From: Inia geoffrensis
Lineage: Eukaryota > Chordata > Mammalia > Artiodactyla > Iniidae
Direction of reading: 5' to 3'
DNA: 64,000 nt
Assembly (NCBI GenBank): GCA_036417435.1
Contig: CM070901.1
Coordinates: 4,252,001 to 4,316,000 of the forward strand
Part shown: positions 35,097-46,957 of the stretch, in pieces
How the letters are laid out: each line of letters opens with the position of its first letter
How positions within the stretch are numbered: position 1 is the stretch's first letter
The notes under the pieces: generated by a model
What the model saw: only the letters and a program-made list of their open reading frames with translations
Told to the model about the DNA's origin: nothing
Databases searched by the model: none
Translations under genes and position numbers: made by a program

Positions 35097-38054
35097 TAAA
35101 ATTATTTGCCAGGCTGATATATTATTAGCACTCAAAGTTCAGGGAGACCTAAACATTGGTGGTTGAAAAAAAATCACTGTGTCTGTACTGGATTGGTCAG
35201 TGGTTCGTGTTTGGGATTACAATTCCTGCTCAGCGGTAAATTTATCATTTACCTTCTCTGTGTTTCCAAATAGCTGAATTTTTGGAATTGTATTTTTCTG
35301 CCCCTAATGACAGTAAGAGTCCATGTTTCACAAAATGACAAGTGAGATTGAGGTGTAAGTTCATATTCATCATTAAGAAAAACAGAGAACTACCTATTTT
35401 CACTGGTTGACCTTTCTGAATTACAAAAACATAAAATCATCTTTAAAATATTTTATGAGATTTAGACTCCTAACCCAGCTAGTTACTAATTACCCAGAAA
35501 ATACCTGACCTAGGGGGTCACTGTTATTATTGAAAGAGGCTTAAAATTCGTAACAAAATTATTACATAATCCATGTTTTATGTGTAGAAATCTGAGACGT
35601 TGAACGGTCGCTCGCCAGCAGATGCAGTTCTGCTTCGAGTTCTTGTCATTTTAAAAGCATAGTTTAAAGACTGCTAGAGAAACCAGTTGGAAAGCAAGGT
35701 TTCATTCTCAACATTCCATTAGGTTTATAATATACAATAAACCTCGGGACTTCCACTTTTCACTAGCCCTGCAAATTAGCCCGTCTACATCTAGGTTGGA
35801 AACCAAGCCAAAAATTGAGTGTGAAAAGAAATTGAAATGGTCTCTGTTTAATCTGTAATTTCTGAAATCCATACCACCTCTAGGACTAAAGAATGACAGA
35901 GGTTTTCATGCTGACCGGTTCAGTGCTTTGCACCACAAGGAATTTGACAGTCAGGAGTGAGCCCTGACCAACAACTCAGAATCCATCATTCCCTGGTGGT
36001 GTGCCAGCATCCAAGTTTCTCGTATTTACAACTCATCCTTTATTGAGTCTTTTGTATTTTGTACTCTCAGTGAAAATGGGTGAAAATGTTGCATTCAGAG
36101 CTGCTTGGATACAGGGTCCAATTTATTAGTTGAAGAGTTCACTTTATTCTTAAAACAATAATTACTTATGGAAACACTTAACTTTCTATATTTTTATTCC
36201 ACTCCACCATCCACTGTAAGACCCTCTGGATTTTAAGACAGTTTTGGGGGACCAAACAAGAAAGCAGTATTCATTGTATATATAATATAATGTATATAAT
36301 ATATAATTAATATTATATTAATAATTAATATATTAATTAAAGTATTAAATGTAGATATTAATTGTAAACTTATTTAAATTTCAGAAAACTAAATTTATTC
36401 ATTTATTCGCCTGATATTTATTGGGTTCCTACCTTTGCCAAGTACTATTTAAACAAGACAGACTTATAGTCTAGTAAATAAAAAAGCTATGTCTTAGAAT
36501 GGAAGAGATACAGTATCTTTAGTGAATTGTTTGGAATTAGTAACCTTGATTATCTAGGCCTTAGTAGAAAGGAAGATACTTGGGAAACATTAAAGGAATC
36601 TTGACCCCCATTGGCAAATAGGCAGACTTATTATCTGTTTGTGAAACATCTATCATTGGCATTGAATTTGAATATTACATATACTTCGGCTGGTTAATAA
36701 GTGTGGCTACCTATCAGTCAACATATTCATCATTTTATCAAAATTTTTACGTGCAGGTTTTTTGTTTGTCACTCAAAGTAACTGACTCTTGTTTTCAGAA
36801 ATCTAGACTGAGCCGTCTGAGTATACTTTTGGATGACAACTTTCCATTAGAAATTTCAGAAAGAATTGAAGATGACATATTAGTCCCTACTTTAAAATTA
36901 CTCAGTATCTTCATTGCTTTTCTTGGAATTATCTCAGGTAGCTTCATATAGAAAGGGAAATACACAAAAACGGTTTGTGCGTTTTGAGTCAGCCCCTTAA
37001 ATATCATCATCACCTCTTCTATTGACTTCCATTTGCTTGCCAGTTTCCTCACTTGAAAGGACTTTCAGGTTGCTGATTTTGTAAGAAATGAAGAATAGTC
37101 ATCGCCAGTACTATCCTTTATTCTACATTTCGTATTTCTAATCACATCAGACATGTTTTCAGTATCTAGAGAGGATGCCTGCTCTCTACAGCTATCACGA
37201 GCCATTAACTTTAATTAAAATTTACAAGTCTAATGTTGGTACATCTGCTAAATGCATTAACTTCCATGTTAATTACCAAAATGTTAATGTTGCATTAAAA
37301 TAATATTCCCTTTTGACAGTTCATCTATAGTTTAATTATTTATTTTGTTGGGGAATATGTTCTAAGAACTGAAAAGAGGGTAGGCTAGGAAGTCAAATTA
37401 GAAAAATGATATACAGTAGCAAAACTTCTAAGAGAAGACCCTATGGTTCAGATGAAGATGGCTGAAGCATACGCCTATGCTTTGCCCTGTATTTAAAGGA
37501 AATATGTCTTCTTGCCTTACATCTAAAATATTTTTTAGAATAATGCTTTCCTGTTTTGCAGCTAGTTTATAGTGAAAGCACTAACATTCATGCCCAATTC
37601 CTCAACTCCCAAGAGTTTATAAGACTACACATTCCTTTATCCATATAAATCTTTGAAAGAGAAAACTTGAGTTTTAAAAAAAAACAGCCTTCTGTGTTTT
37701 CTATCTAAATGTTTTATCTTTTCTTTAAAACAGATTTATTTCAAGAAGCTATCCAAGTATTATGGACAAATAAAAATAACAAAAGGAAATTCTCAAAGAT
37801 CTACATGGATCATTGCAGTGAGCTGCAGAGTATGAATATTATTAAACATCTCACATTTCATTGAAAGGGGTTAGGCTATAATAATACTAATATTTAATAA
37901 CAGCCTTTTCTTGTCATGGGTGCACTTGTTGGATACATCCTTTAAATATGTAAGTCTATGTACATGAGTTAATTTTCAAATGGGATGCATCCTCTAACAC
38001 AGGAACATACTGGCGGTTGAACAAAATTTTAGTCCAGTTTATAGGTCACAGAGA
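35097..38054. other. Unique AT-rich DNA
   Basis: No mobile element of recent age was recognised. It includes an extremely AT-rich block at 36273-36358 with many short self-complementary motifs (taatatattaatta), and the candidate exon listed at 36799. Confidence 0.5.
36799..36937 (+). other. Candidate coding exon (speculative)
   Basis: A tract ending TTGTTTTCAG (acceptor, 36789-36798) precedes 139 nt that stay open in one frame, reading KSRLSRLSILLDDNFP at its start and ending before CAG/GTAGCT (donor, GT at 36938-36939). A possible branch point, CTGAC, lies at 36782-36786. Composition is mixed and protein-like, not low-complexity. I do not recognise the family. The donor is imperfect, and a 139-nt open stretch in AT-rich DNA can arise by chance, so confidence is low. 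Confidence 0.22.
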
Positions 38055-38150
38055 CCTTGCCTGTGCTTTTCATCACTGTGTCCCCAGTGGCTAGAACCGT
38101 GCCTAGTGTATGGTAGACCCTCAATAAATATTTGACAGTTGCTTGAATGG
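38055..38150 (+). mobile_element. L2 3'-end fragment
   Basis: The run 'gtgtccccagtggctagaac', then 'accctcaataaatatttgac', is the common L2 3' terminus. Confidence 0.65.
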
Positions 38151-38750
38151 CTCTTTAAATTTCTTTTTTTATTTTATGAAATACTATTGTATTTCACTTT
38201 TTTCCTTTGGAGCTTTTCTATGTGACTATAATTTGTTTAAGTAAACGTATAAGTTTGTACGTCTCCCTTTCTTTAGCCATTCCTCTGTTGATGGGCACTT
38301 GGGTTGCTTCCATATCTTGGCAACTGTAAATAATGTTGCTATGAACCCTGGGATGCATGTATCTTTGAAAAGTGTTTTTGTTTTCTCCGATGTAAATACC
38401 CAAAAGTGGAATTGCTGGATCATACGGTAGTTCTATTTTTTTTTTTTTTTTGGTAGTTCTATTTTTAATCTTTCTGAGGAAACTCCATACTATTTTCCAT
38501 ACTGGCTGCACCAATTCTCATTCCCACCAATAGTGTACGAGGGTTCCCTTTTCTCCACATCCTCATCAGCACTTGTTATTTGCTGTCTTTTTTGATGATA
38601 GCCATTCTGACAGGTGTGAAATGATATCTCACTGTGCTTTCAATTGCATCTCCCTGATGAATAGTGATGTTGAGCATTTTTTTCATGTGTCTGCTGGATA
38701 TCTGCATATCTTGAAAATATGTCTATTCAGATCCCCTGCCCATTTTTCAA

Positions 38751-38908
38751 TCCCGCTGCGGAGCACAGGCTCTGGACGCACAGGCTCAGTGGCGATGGCT
38801 CACAGGCCCAGCCGCTCCACGGCATGTGGGATCCTCCCAGACCGGGGCACGAACCCATGTCTCCTGCATCAGCAGGTGGGCCCTCAACCACTGCTCCACC
38901 AGGGAAAC
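38751..38908 (-). mobile_element. 3'-truncated, tailless CHR-type SINE inside the old L1
   Basis: Antisense copy whose 5' head (accaggga) lies at the right. On the left it stops inside the body at the position reading CTCCGCAGCGGGA in sense, about 40 bp before the normal end, with no A/T tail. The L1 text on both sides joins almost seamlessly (ttttcaatc ... cagattg), with at most one or two bases of duplication. Confidence 0.85.
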
Positions 38909-40635
38909 CTCAGATTGTTTTTTGATACTGAGTTGTGTGAGTTCTTTGTATATTTTCAATATTAACCCTTTACTGGATATATCATTTGCAAATGTCTTAT
39001 CTCATTTAGTAGGCAGACTTTTAGTTTTGTTGATGGTTTTCTTTCTCTGTGCAAGACATTTTTAGTTTGAAGTAGTCTTTGTTTATTTTTGCTTTTGTTT
39101 CCCTTGCCTGAGGAGAAAGATCCTGGACTTGGATGTATGTTTCCTTCACCCAGTTAGGGAAGTTTTTAGTTAAAAGCCCCCTACTTTTATTGTATTACTG
39201 TCAATTTCTCCCTTTACGTCTGTTAATATTTGCTTTATGTATTTACGTGATCCTATGTTGTGTGCATATACATTTATAAATGTTACATCCCCTTGCTGTA
39301 TTGATCCCTTTATCATTATGTAATACCCTTTTGTGTCTTTTGTTACAGTCTTTGTTTTAAAGTCTATTTTGTCTGATATAAGTATTTCAAACCCAGCTTT
39401 CTTCTCATTTCCTTTTCATAGAATATCTTTTTCCATCCTATCCCTTTCAGTCTGTGTCTTTAGATCTGAAATGAGCCTCCTGTAGGCAGATTATAGACGG
39501 CTCTTGTTTTTTATCCACTCAGGCACCCATTATCTTTTGATTAGAGCATTTAGTCCACTTACATTTAAAGTTATTTTTGATAGGTATACATTTATTGCCA
39601 TTTTGTTCTTTTCTGGTTGTTTTTGTAGCTCTTCTCCATTCTTCTCTGTTCCCTTCTCTTGTGCCTTTCCCTTGTGATTTGACAACTTTAGTGTGACGTT
39701 TGCTTTCCTTTCTCTTTATTTTTTTGGATATCACATAGGTTTTTGGTCTGTGGTTACTATGAATGAGATTCATATATGACAACCCTCATATATATGTCTA
39801 CTTTAAGTTGATGATTGCTAAAAGTTCAAGCACATTCTAAAAGCACTGTATTTTTGTTCCCCCCTTTCACATTTTATGTTACTGAAATCATATTTTATAT
39901 CTTTTTGTTTTGTGTATTGCTTATAACTATTTCAGACATAGATGATTTTACTACTTTTATCTTTTAACCTTTATTCTAGCTTTATAGGTGATGCATCCAC
40001 TGCCTTCACTACATTTTTGCCTTTACCAGTGAAATTTTTTTCTTTCATAAATTTCTTGTTTCTAGTTATGGTCTTTCCTTTTTCATTAAAAGAAGTCCCT
40101 TTAACATTTCTTATAAGGCCAATTTCACAGTGATGAGCTCCTTTTCAGCAAGCTTTTCCTTGTCCGGGAAACCCTTTTTCTCTCTTTCAAATCTGAATGA
40201 TAACTTTAGCAGGTAGAATATCCTTGGTTGTAAGATTTTTTCCCTTCAGCATTTTGAAAATATCATGCCAGATCCTTCTGTCTTTTCTGTTAAAAAAAAT
40301 CAGTTGATAATCTTATGGGGGCTCCCTTGTATGTAACGTGTAGCTAGTTTTCTCTTGCTGCTTTCAAGATTCTCTCTTTAACTTTTGACATTGTAATTAT
40401 AATGTCTCTTGGTGTGGGTCTCTTTGAGTTCATCTTGTTTAGGACTCTGTGTGCTTTCTGGACACAGGTTTCAGGAAAACTGAAAGCTTAAGAAAGTTTT
40501 CATCCATTATTTCTTCAAATAGGTTTCTCTATCTTTCTCTCTTTCTCTCTTTCTTCCACTTCTGGGACCCCTATAACATGAATGTAAGTATGCTTGATTT
40601 TGTCCCAGAGGGCCCTTAAACTATCCTCATTTTTA

Positions 40636-41862
40636 TTGATTGATTGATTGATTTTAACATCTTTATTGGAGTATAATTGCTTTACAATGGTGTGTTAGTT
40701 TCTGCTTTATAACAAAGTGAATCAGTTATACGTATACATATGTTCCCATATCTCTTCCCTCTTGTGTCTCCCTCCCTCCCACCCTCCCTTTCCCACCTTT
40801 CTAGCTGGTCACAAAGCATCAAGCTGATCTCCCTGTGCAACTGCTTCCCACTAGCTACCTACCTTACGTTTGGTAGTGTATATATGCCCAAGCCACTCTC
40901 TCACTTTGTCCCAGCTTGCCCTTCCCCCTCCCTGTGACCTCAAGTCCATTCTCTAGTAGGTCTGTGTCTTTATTCCTGTCTTGCCCCTAGGTTCTTCATG
41001 ACCTTTTTTTTTAGATTCCATATATATGTGATAGCATGTGGTATTTGTTTTTCTATCTGACTTACTTCACTCTGTATGACAGACTCTAGGTCCATCCACC
41101 TCACTACAAATAACTCAATTTTGTTTCTTTTTATGGCTGAGAAATATTCCATTGTATATATGTGCCGCATCTTCTTTATCCATTCATCTGTCGATGGACA
41201 CTTAGGTTGCTTCCATGTCCTGGCTATTGTAAATAGAGCTGCAATGAACATTATGGTACATGACTCTTTTTGAATTATGGTTTTCTCAGGGTATATGCCC
41301 AGTAGTGGGATTGCTGGGTCATATGGTAGTTCTATTTGTAGTTTTTTAAGGAACCTCCATACTGTTCTCCATAGTGACTGTATCAATTTACATTCCCACC
41401 AACAGTGCAAGAGGGTTCCCTTTTCTCCACACCCTCTGCAGCATTTATTGTTTGTAGACTTTTTGATGATGGTCATTCTAACTGGTGTGAGACGATATCA
41501 CATTGTAGTTTTGATTTGCATTTCTCTAATGATTAATGATGTTGAACATTCTTCATGTGTTTGTTGGCAATCTGTATATCTTCTTTGGAGAAATGTCTAT
41601 TTATGTCTTCTGCCCATTTTTGGATTGGGTTATTTGTTTTTTTTGATACTGAGCTGCATGAGCTGCTTGTAAATTTTGGAGATTAATCCTTTGTCAGTTG
41701 CTTCATTTGCAAATATTTTCTCCCATTCTGAGGGTTATCTTTTCATCTGGTTTATGGTTTCCTTTGCTGTGCAAAAGCTTTTAAGTTTCACTAGGTCCCA
41801 TTTGTTTATTTTTGTTTTTATTTCCATTTCTCTAGGAGGTGGGTCAAAAAGGATCTTGCTGT
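40636..41862 (-). mobile_element. Younger 5'-truncated L1 nested in the old L1
   Basis: Antisense 3' UTR from 'aacatctttattggagtata' through the end of ORF2 to 'tcaaaaaggatcttgctgt'. The 10-bp target-site duplication ctcattttta lies at 40626-40635 and 41863-41872. Its tail is an unusual (TTGA)n repeat (40636-40652). A remnant minus-strand frame at 40970-41476 is the ORF2 C terminus with the [20 protein letters not shown] cysteine motif. Confidence 0.93.
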
Positions 41863-43369
41863 CTCATTTTTAAATATTTTTTTCTTTTTCCTGTTCTGAT
41901 TGGGTGATTTCCACTACCATGTCTTATAGATCACTGATCTGTTCTTCTGCATCCTCTAATCTGCTGTTGGTTCCCTCTAGTGTATTTTTCATTTTAGTTA
42001 TTGTATTCTTTAATTTTAATTTTTTAAAATATTATCTGTCCCTTTGTTGACGTTCTCACTGAGTACATCCATTCTTCTATCAAGAGCATCTTTTTGACAA
42101 TTACTTTGAACTGTTTATCTGATAAGTTGCTTACCTCTGTTTCATTCAGTTCTCTTCCTGAGGTTTTACCTGTTCTTTCATTTTGAAGGTATTTCTTGGT
42201 CTCCTCATTTTGCCTAATTCTCTGTGTTTGTTTCTATGTATTAGGTAGATAAACTGCATCTCCCAGTCTTGAAAGAGTGGCTCATGTAGAAGGTGTCCCG
42301 TGGAGCCCAGTGTCACAATCCCTCCTGGGTCACCAGAGCCAGGTGCTCCAGGGGTGTCCCCTGTGTGCGCTGCATGCACCCTCCTGTTGGGGTTGGGCCA
42401 TGATATCTGTGGGCACAGTGGTGGGGGGCAGGGGGGGGCACTGGATCCTGGCCCAGCTAGCTGAGATGTCCAGCTGTGACTGTTATGGGCACACTGATAT
42501 GCATGGCTGGCCCCCAGCATGGCTGGCTGAGGCCCAGACACAGCTGTTGAATGCTGGTGTGCAGGGCTGGCCCCCTGGAGTGGAAACCACTTTGGAGGGG
42601 ACCAGTGCTGGCCAAGGCCACCTGCTGGGTAGGGTGGGACAGGAGCTGCTTTGGAGAGCCAGCCAGGGTGGGTGGGTCCTCACAGCAGTGTTAGGTTGAC
42701 AAAGAGCGACAGATATAGCACCCACCCCACCCAACTGGCTGGGTAGAAGGAGAGTAAAAAAGAAAAATGGTGCCCAATAGAACAGCCATCCCCAGGGGAA
42801 GTTCCACTGTCTCCCTGCACCTCTGGCACATGCCCTAAAACTAGTCAGTGAACCTCCTTCTCCTACGATCCAGGTGCTTTCTGAGCTGCTGTCTCTGTAC
42901 TGGGACTCAGAGCAAGTGAGTCTGAGCACGAGCCCTTCAGGAGCAGAGCCTTGGTTTCCCACAGCCCTCTGTCTCTCCCAGACATGAGCCCTGCTTCTTT
43001 TCAAAGCCAAATGTCATGGGAGCTCCTCCTCCAGTGCAGACTTCCAGGCTGGGGAGCCCGACGTAGGGCTCTGACCCCTTGCTCCTCAGGTGACCCCTGT
43101 GGTTGTGACATCCCTCCTGCTGTGGGTTGCTGCGCTGGGGTGGGTTCCGACCAGACTACATCTCTGCCTCTCCTACCCCTCTCAGTGTGACCTTTACTTT
43201 GTGTCCTCAGCTGTAGACAATCTGTCCTGGGAGGCTTCAGGCCCTTCTCAGAAATAGCTGTTTTACATGCACTTGTGGTTTGGTGTGTCCATCAGAGGAG
43301 GGGAGCTCAGGGTCTTCCTACTCCACCATCTTTATCCAGAACCTCAGTCTTAAACTAGTTTTAAAAGTT

Positions 43370-43570
43370 GGGCGTCCCTAGTGGCGCAGTGGTTGAGAGT
43401 CCGCCTGCCAATGCAGGGGACACGGGTTCGTGCCCTGGTCTGGGAAGATCCCACATGCCGCGGAGCGGCTGGGCCCGTGAGCCATGGCCTCTGAGCCTGC
43501 GCATCCGGAGCCTGTGCTCTGCAATGGGAGAGGCCACCACAGTGAGCACCCACGTACCACAAAGTAGCAA
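43370..43570 (+). mobile_element. CHR-type SINE, medium form
   Basis: It starts 'gggcgtccctagtggcgcag', with a B box ggttcgtgccc and an end near 'cccacgtaccacaaagtagc'. It is about 200 bp and inserted about 20 bp beyond the 5' end of the old L1. The tail is degraded and no target-site duplication is clear. Confidence 0.9.
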
Positions 43571-44329
43571 GCACTCTAAATACCTAAAAGAATGCAGACC
43601 CCCAATTTTTCTTGAATTGCTGAGTAATGAACCCTTCGTTCATGTAGCTTCTCTCTCTGACAAAACTTTCATTGCCAGAAGTCTCAATGGGAATTACAGG
43701 GCTCCCTCCAGTTCTCCAAAACTTTAGTTCACTGTGTCTGAGATGCATATAGCTGGGCTGTACGGCAGTTGTTGAAAAGACTAAAACTCTTGCCTTTACC
43801 TCTTTAGGTTTATATATTTAGTTCATATAGCTACAGTTATAAGTTTATATAACTACAGTTATAGTTTAAAAAATGTTTCACACACATTATCTCTAACTGT
43901 GTCAAATATTGCTCCAAAAAGGATCTGAGCAATTTACTGAAAACATATGCCAAAATTAAAACATCTGGACGAACGGTGAAAACAATGGAATGGGTGGTTA
44001 AGGGCAAAGAGAAAAGAATACTAGATAAGCCGCAGGTCCTCACTGAGTTGGAATTTGGCCCTAAGCTTCTGAGATGACAAAGTGAAATTTACCATGATCA
44101 ATCATGTGGTTCTCAATGTCCAGAGGAGAAAACACATAGATTCTCCAGCGATAACAAAGCTGTTCCTAACCTCCAGGCTTTGCTTTAGAAGAAATAGATG
44201 AGTGTAGCTGCCCTCATTGAACCAGGGCCCTCGGCAGGTCTCACTCTTGGCCACAGGACTCCTGGGGGCAGTGGTGCCATCTGTCAGTTAGGAGCTCGGA
44301 CCCTGAGTCTGGTGAGCTCCTCCACCACT
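43571..44329. other. Unique non-coding DNA
   Basis: No gene is recognised. Around 43825-43866 a 20-bp motif (ctacagttata) is repeated two to three times in short order. Confidence 0.5.
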
Positions 44330-44488
44330 GATAAGATTTGGCATCAGGCAAGGTTCTTGACCTCTCTCAGTGTTAGTTTTCACATTATAACATAAGAAGA
44401 GGCATACAACCTGTCTCTTCCTTGAAACAGTGCAGCACAGAGCCTGCCACATGGTAATACCCAATAAATACCTGTCAAATATGTGAGT
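44330..44488 (+). mobile_element. MIR SINE, sense
   Basis: The text 'ggttcttgacctctctcagt', then 'gagcctgccacatggtaata' and 'cccaataaatacctg', is sense MIR. Confidence 0.7.
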
Positions 44489-44494
44489 AAATGA

Positions 44495-44835
44495 AAGAAA
44501 AAGGATACAAATGAACTTACTTACAAAACAGAAACAGACGCACAGATCTCGAAAATCAAACTTATGGATACCAGAGGGGAAATGTAGGGGGAAGTGACCA
44601 ATTAGGAGACTAAGATTAACAGACACACACTACTATATATAAAATAGATAAATAAGGACCTACTGTAGAGTACAGGGAACTCTGCTCAATATTCTGTAAT
44701 AACCTGTATGAAAAAGAATCTGAAAAATAATGGATATATGTATTATATATGTATAACTGAATCACTTTGCTGTACACCTGAAACTAACACAACATTGTAA
44801 ACCAACTATACCCCAATAAATTTTTTTAAAAATAT
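44495..44835 (+). mobile_element. L1 3' end
   Basis: It runs from 'acaaatgaacttacttacaa' to 'taaaccaactataccccaat' and an A-rich tail, an older L1 3' UTR type with the same end as the copies at 25.1 and 50.2 kb. Target-site duplications are ambiguous because both flanks are A/G-rich. Confidence 0.88.
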
Positions 44836-45244
44836 ATAAAAGAGAACCAAATGAAAAGGAAAGAAAGAAACATGAGTGCTAATGTAGATGTTTTTGTAGA
44901 CTGGATAGCAAGCAGTTTTGTTTGTATTTGTCTGAGTTTCCATTCTGTGAAGTAGTAGTCACAGTTTTCTGCTGAAAAGAAGGGAGATTTGGAAGCGGGA
45001 GGTGTGATATGGCCCACTGGATGGGGAGAGACCATGCCAACACCCAACACTTGGTGTTCAGGGCCCATTAGGGCAGGTGACCATGAACTCGTACTGTCCC
45101 AGTTCTTCCTGCTGTGCTCAGCGGCCAGGGGCCAAGCACAGGAGGGTGGATCAGGGCTGGGGTACTGCTGGATGGAAGCTCAGAAGGCATACACAGGCAA
45201 GGGAATCCAAAATCTCTGGGCAAGAGAAAAATGAGGATTAAAAT
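44836..45244. other. Unique non-coding DNA
   Basis: No gene is recognised. Confidence 0.45.
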
Positions 45245-45360
45245 GAGCACTGACCTCATCAAGTTGTGAGGGTCAAATGCATTAATACGATAAAGGACTT
45301 GGTGTCTGCCATATAGTAAATGCTCAGGAAAAGTTTGCTATCATTATTATTAATAAAAAT
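45245..45360 (+). mobile_element. MIR SINE, sense
   Basis: The text 'tgagggtcaaatgcattaat', then 'gccatatagtaaatgctcag', is the sense MIR 3' half. Confidence 0.65.
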
Positions 45361-46300
45361 CTAAGCTAAAGAGAGAGGGAAGGGAAATCAGGAAACAGCA
45401 CATAATGAGAAAAAATGCTAAGGGAGAGGCCTCATTATATAAGGAGCAGTTGTAGTGGGAATAATTGAGAAAATTATCTGGAAAGATAGGAGATTCTGGT
45501 TAAAGAATGTGATTTCCGAGTCATTAAATTAAACTGTGGGATAGTTTTGATGAGAACCAAGTTTAACACAGTGGATCTCAAAGTCACTTTGCCTAAGAAT
45601 CACCTGGGAAGAGTGTTAAAATGCAGATTTGCTGGACTTTTCCTCCAAAAATGTGATTCTGTAGAACTGGAAAGTTGGCCTATTTTATCAAGCCTCCTAA
45701 ACCATCCTGGTACAGCCAGTCCCCGGACCACACTTTGAGAAGTCTGGGCTAGACCACGACATGGAGCAGAAGAGAAGGTGACTGGAAATGAGGAGACCAA
45801 GGACCGGAAAGCCTGGGTGTGGGATGACGCATTCAGATGGTTACTGACGTCACTCAGGATGGAGACCAGACAGGGTGGAGAAAAGGACGGTGAGCCAGAG
45901 GACAGAGTCATCACTGGATGGGGGAACGTACAGTGAGAGGTGAGGAACAAAACACTCTTGGGGACGGAGAGGAGCTGGGTGAGTGCAGGGGGATTAACCT
46001 GATGACAAGAGTCTTATGGGAGCAGGAGTGTTTCAAAAAGATGAGAAAGTCAAGGTCTGCTGTTAGCTTTCCAAAGCAAGTTAGTCACTAAGAGAACACG
46101 TAAGGGAATATTCCTAACATAAGAGAATGAAAGGCTTCCATTGAACAAGGCTGCTGGGAAAGCCACGTACCAGGGGAGGAATTGGTTTTGATTAAAGAGT
46201 AGGATATAGGCTGTGAAGAAATTCAGGATACGGGAGAGTCATTAAATCATGGAGAAAGTTCCAGAGGATACCATGAAAAGAGGTGGGGAGTGCAAACCTA
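45361..46300 (-). repeat. Ancient L2-like element, antisense, with a nested MER5A
   Basis: Purine-rich text with 'agaatgtgatttccgagtca', 'gatgacgcattcagatggtt' and similar blocks follows the antisense L2-like pattern. The MER5A listed next interrupts it. Confidence 0.4.
45569..45747 (+). mobile_element. MER5A hAT DNA transposon
   Basis: It starts cagtggatctcaaagtc, holds 'cctaagaatcacctgggaag' and ends 'ggaccacactttgagaagtc'. Both terminal inverted repeats are recognisable and the length is close to the full 189-bp consensus. Confidence 0.88.
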
Positions 46301-46756
46301 GATTAGAGAACAGGAAGCACAGAGTGTTATGAGACTGGAAATCTGGAAGAAGGAAGTTGGCCAGAGGGGTTGACATTTGAGCAAACATAGAGGAAATAGC
46401 ACATGAGGCACAGGGTAATGTAATCCCAACAAACTCAAGGAAACAAGTGTCTTTCTTCCTAAGTAACTTGGTGGCTGGGGGAGAGATTTTAAAAAGGAAA
46501 GATGGCCAACAATTTTTTAAACATTTTTTCTCAGATGTCTGTCTCACACATGATGTGTTAAGTTCCCAGATTTTCTCAGTTCGTGGTGTTCTTAGTTACT
46601 CAGAATTTTTTATGGCAGTCTGAGCACAAACGTAATACTGAACAGTTCTGTTTATTAAGTAATCAGGTCCAAACCATTTACTAAGTAATTGTGTCCCAAC
46701 AGCTTAACAGCTGTTTGGAAAAACAATGCATGTAAGTTGAAATAAAAAGTAATTTT
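46301..46756. other. Unique non-coding DNA
   Basis: No gene is recognised; the minus-strand ORF of 101 codons here has no family resemblance. Confidence 0.45.
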
Positions 46757-46957
46757 TAGGTCTTCCCTGGTGGCGCAGTGGTTGAGAGTCCGCCTGCCGA
46801 TGAAGGGGACACGGGTTCGTGCCCCGGTCCGGGAAGATCCCACATGCCACGGAGAGGCTGGGCCCGTGAGCCACGGCCACTGAGCCTGTGTGTCCGGAGC
46901 CTGTGCTCCGCAATGGGAGAGGCCACAACAGTGAGAGGCCCGCGTACCGCAAAAAAA
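46757..46957 (+). mobile_element. CHR-type SINE, medium form
   Basis: Head 'ggtcttccctggtggcgcag', B box ggttcgtgccc, end 'gaggcccgcgtaccgcaaaa'. An imperfect flanking duplication (aaaagtaattttta and aaaataactttta) is likely. Well preserved. Confidence 0.93.

Larger units (their letters stand above)
38160..43348 (-). mobile_element. Old L1 with its 5' end, internally deleted and interrupted
   Basis: Antisense order from the left: ORF2 C-terminal region (clear from about 38275 to 39127), then a jump near 39130-39165 to the ORF2 endonuclease-region text ('ccccctacttttattgtatt'), then ORF1-region text ('tctgggacccctataacatg' near 40560). After the nested younger L1 comes a GC-rich 5' UTR (about 42270-43345), ending in 'ctactccaccatcttta', the antisense of the L1 5' end. 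About 2 kb holding the reverse transcriptase core is missing. A 26-bp local duplication of ggtagttctattttt occurs at 38426-38466. All frames are broken. Confidence 0.85.

Noticed and set aside
38218..38514. 98-codon ORF with [14 protein letters not shown]
   Set aside because: This is the ORF2 C terminus of the old L1, not a host protein. Similar fragments occur at 40970-41476, 48592-48774 and 50145-50405.
42146..43010. Overlapping 131-175 codon ORFs
   Set aside because: They lie in the GC-rich 5' UTR of the old antisense L1.
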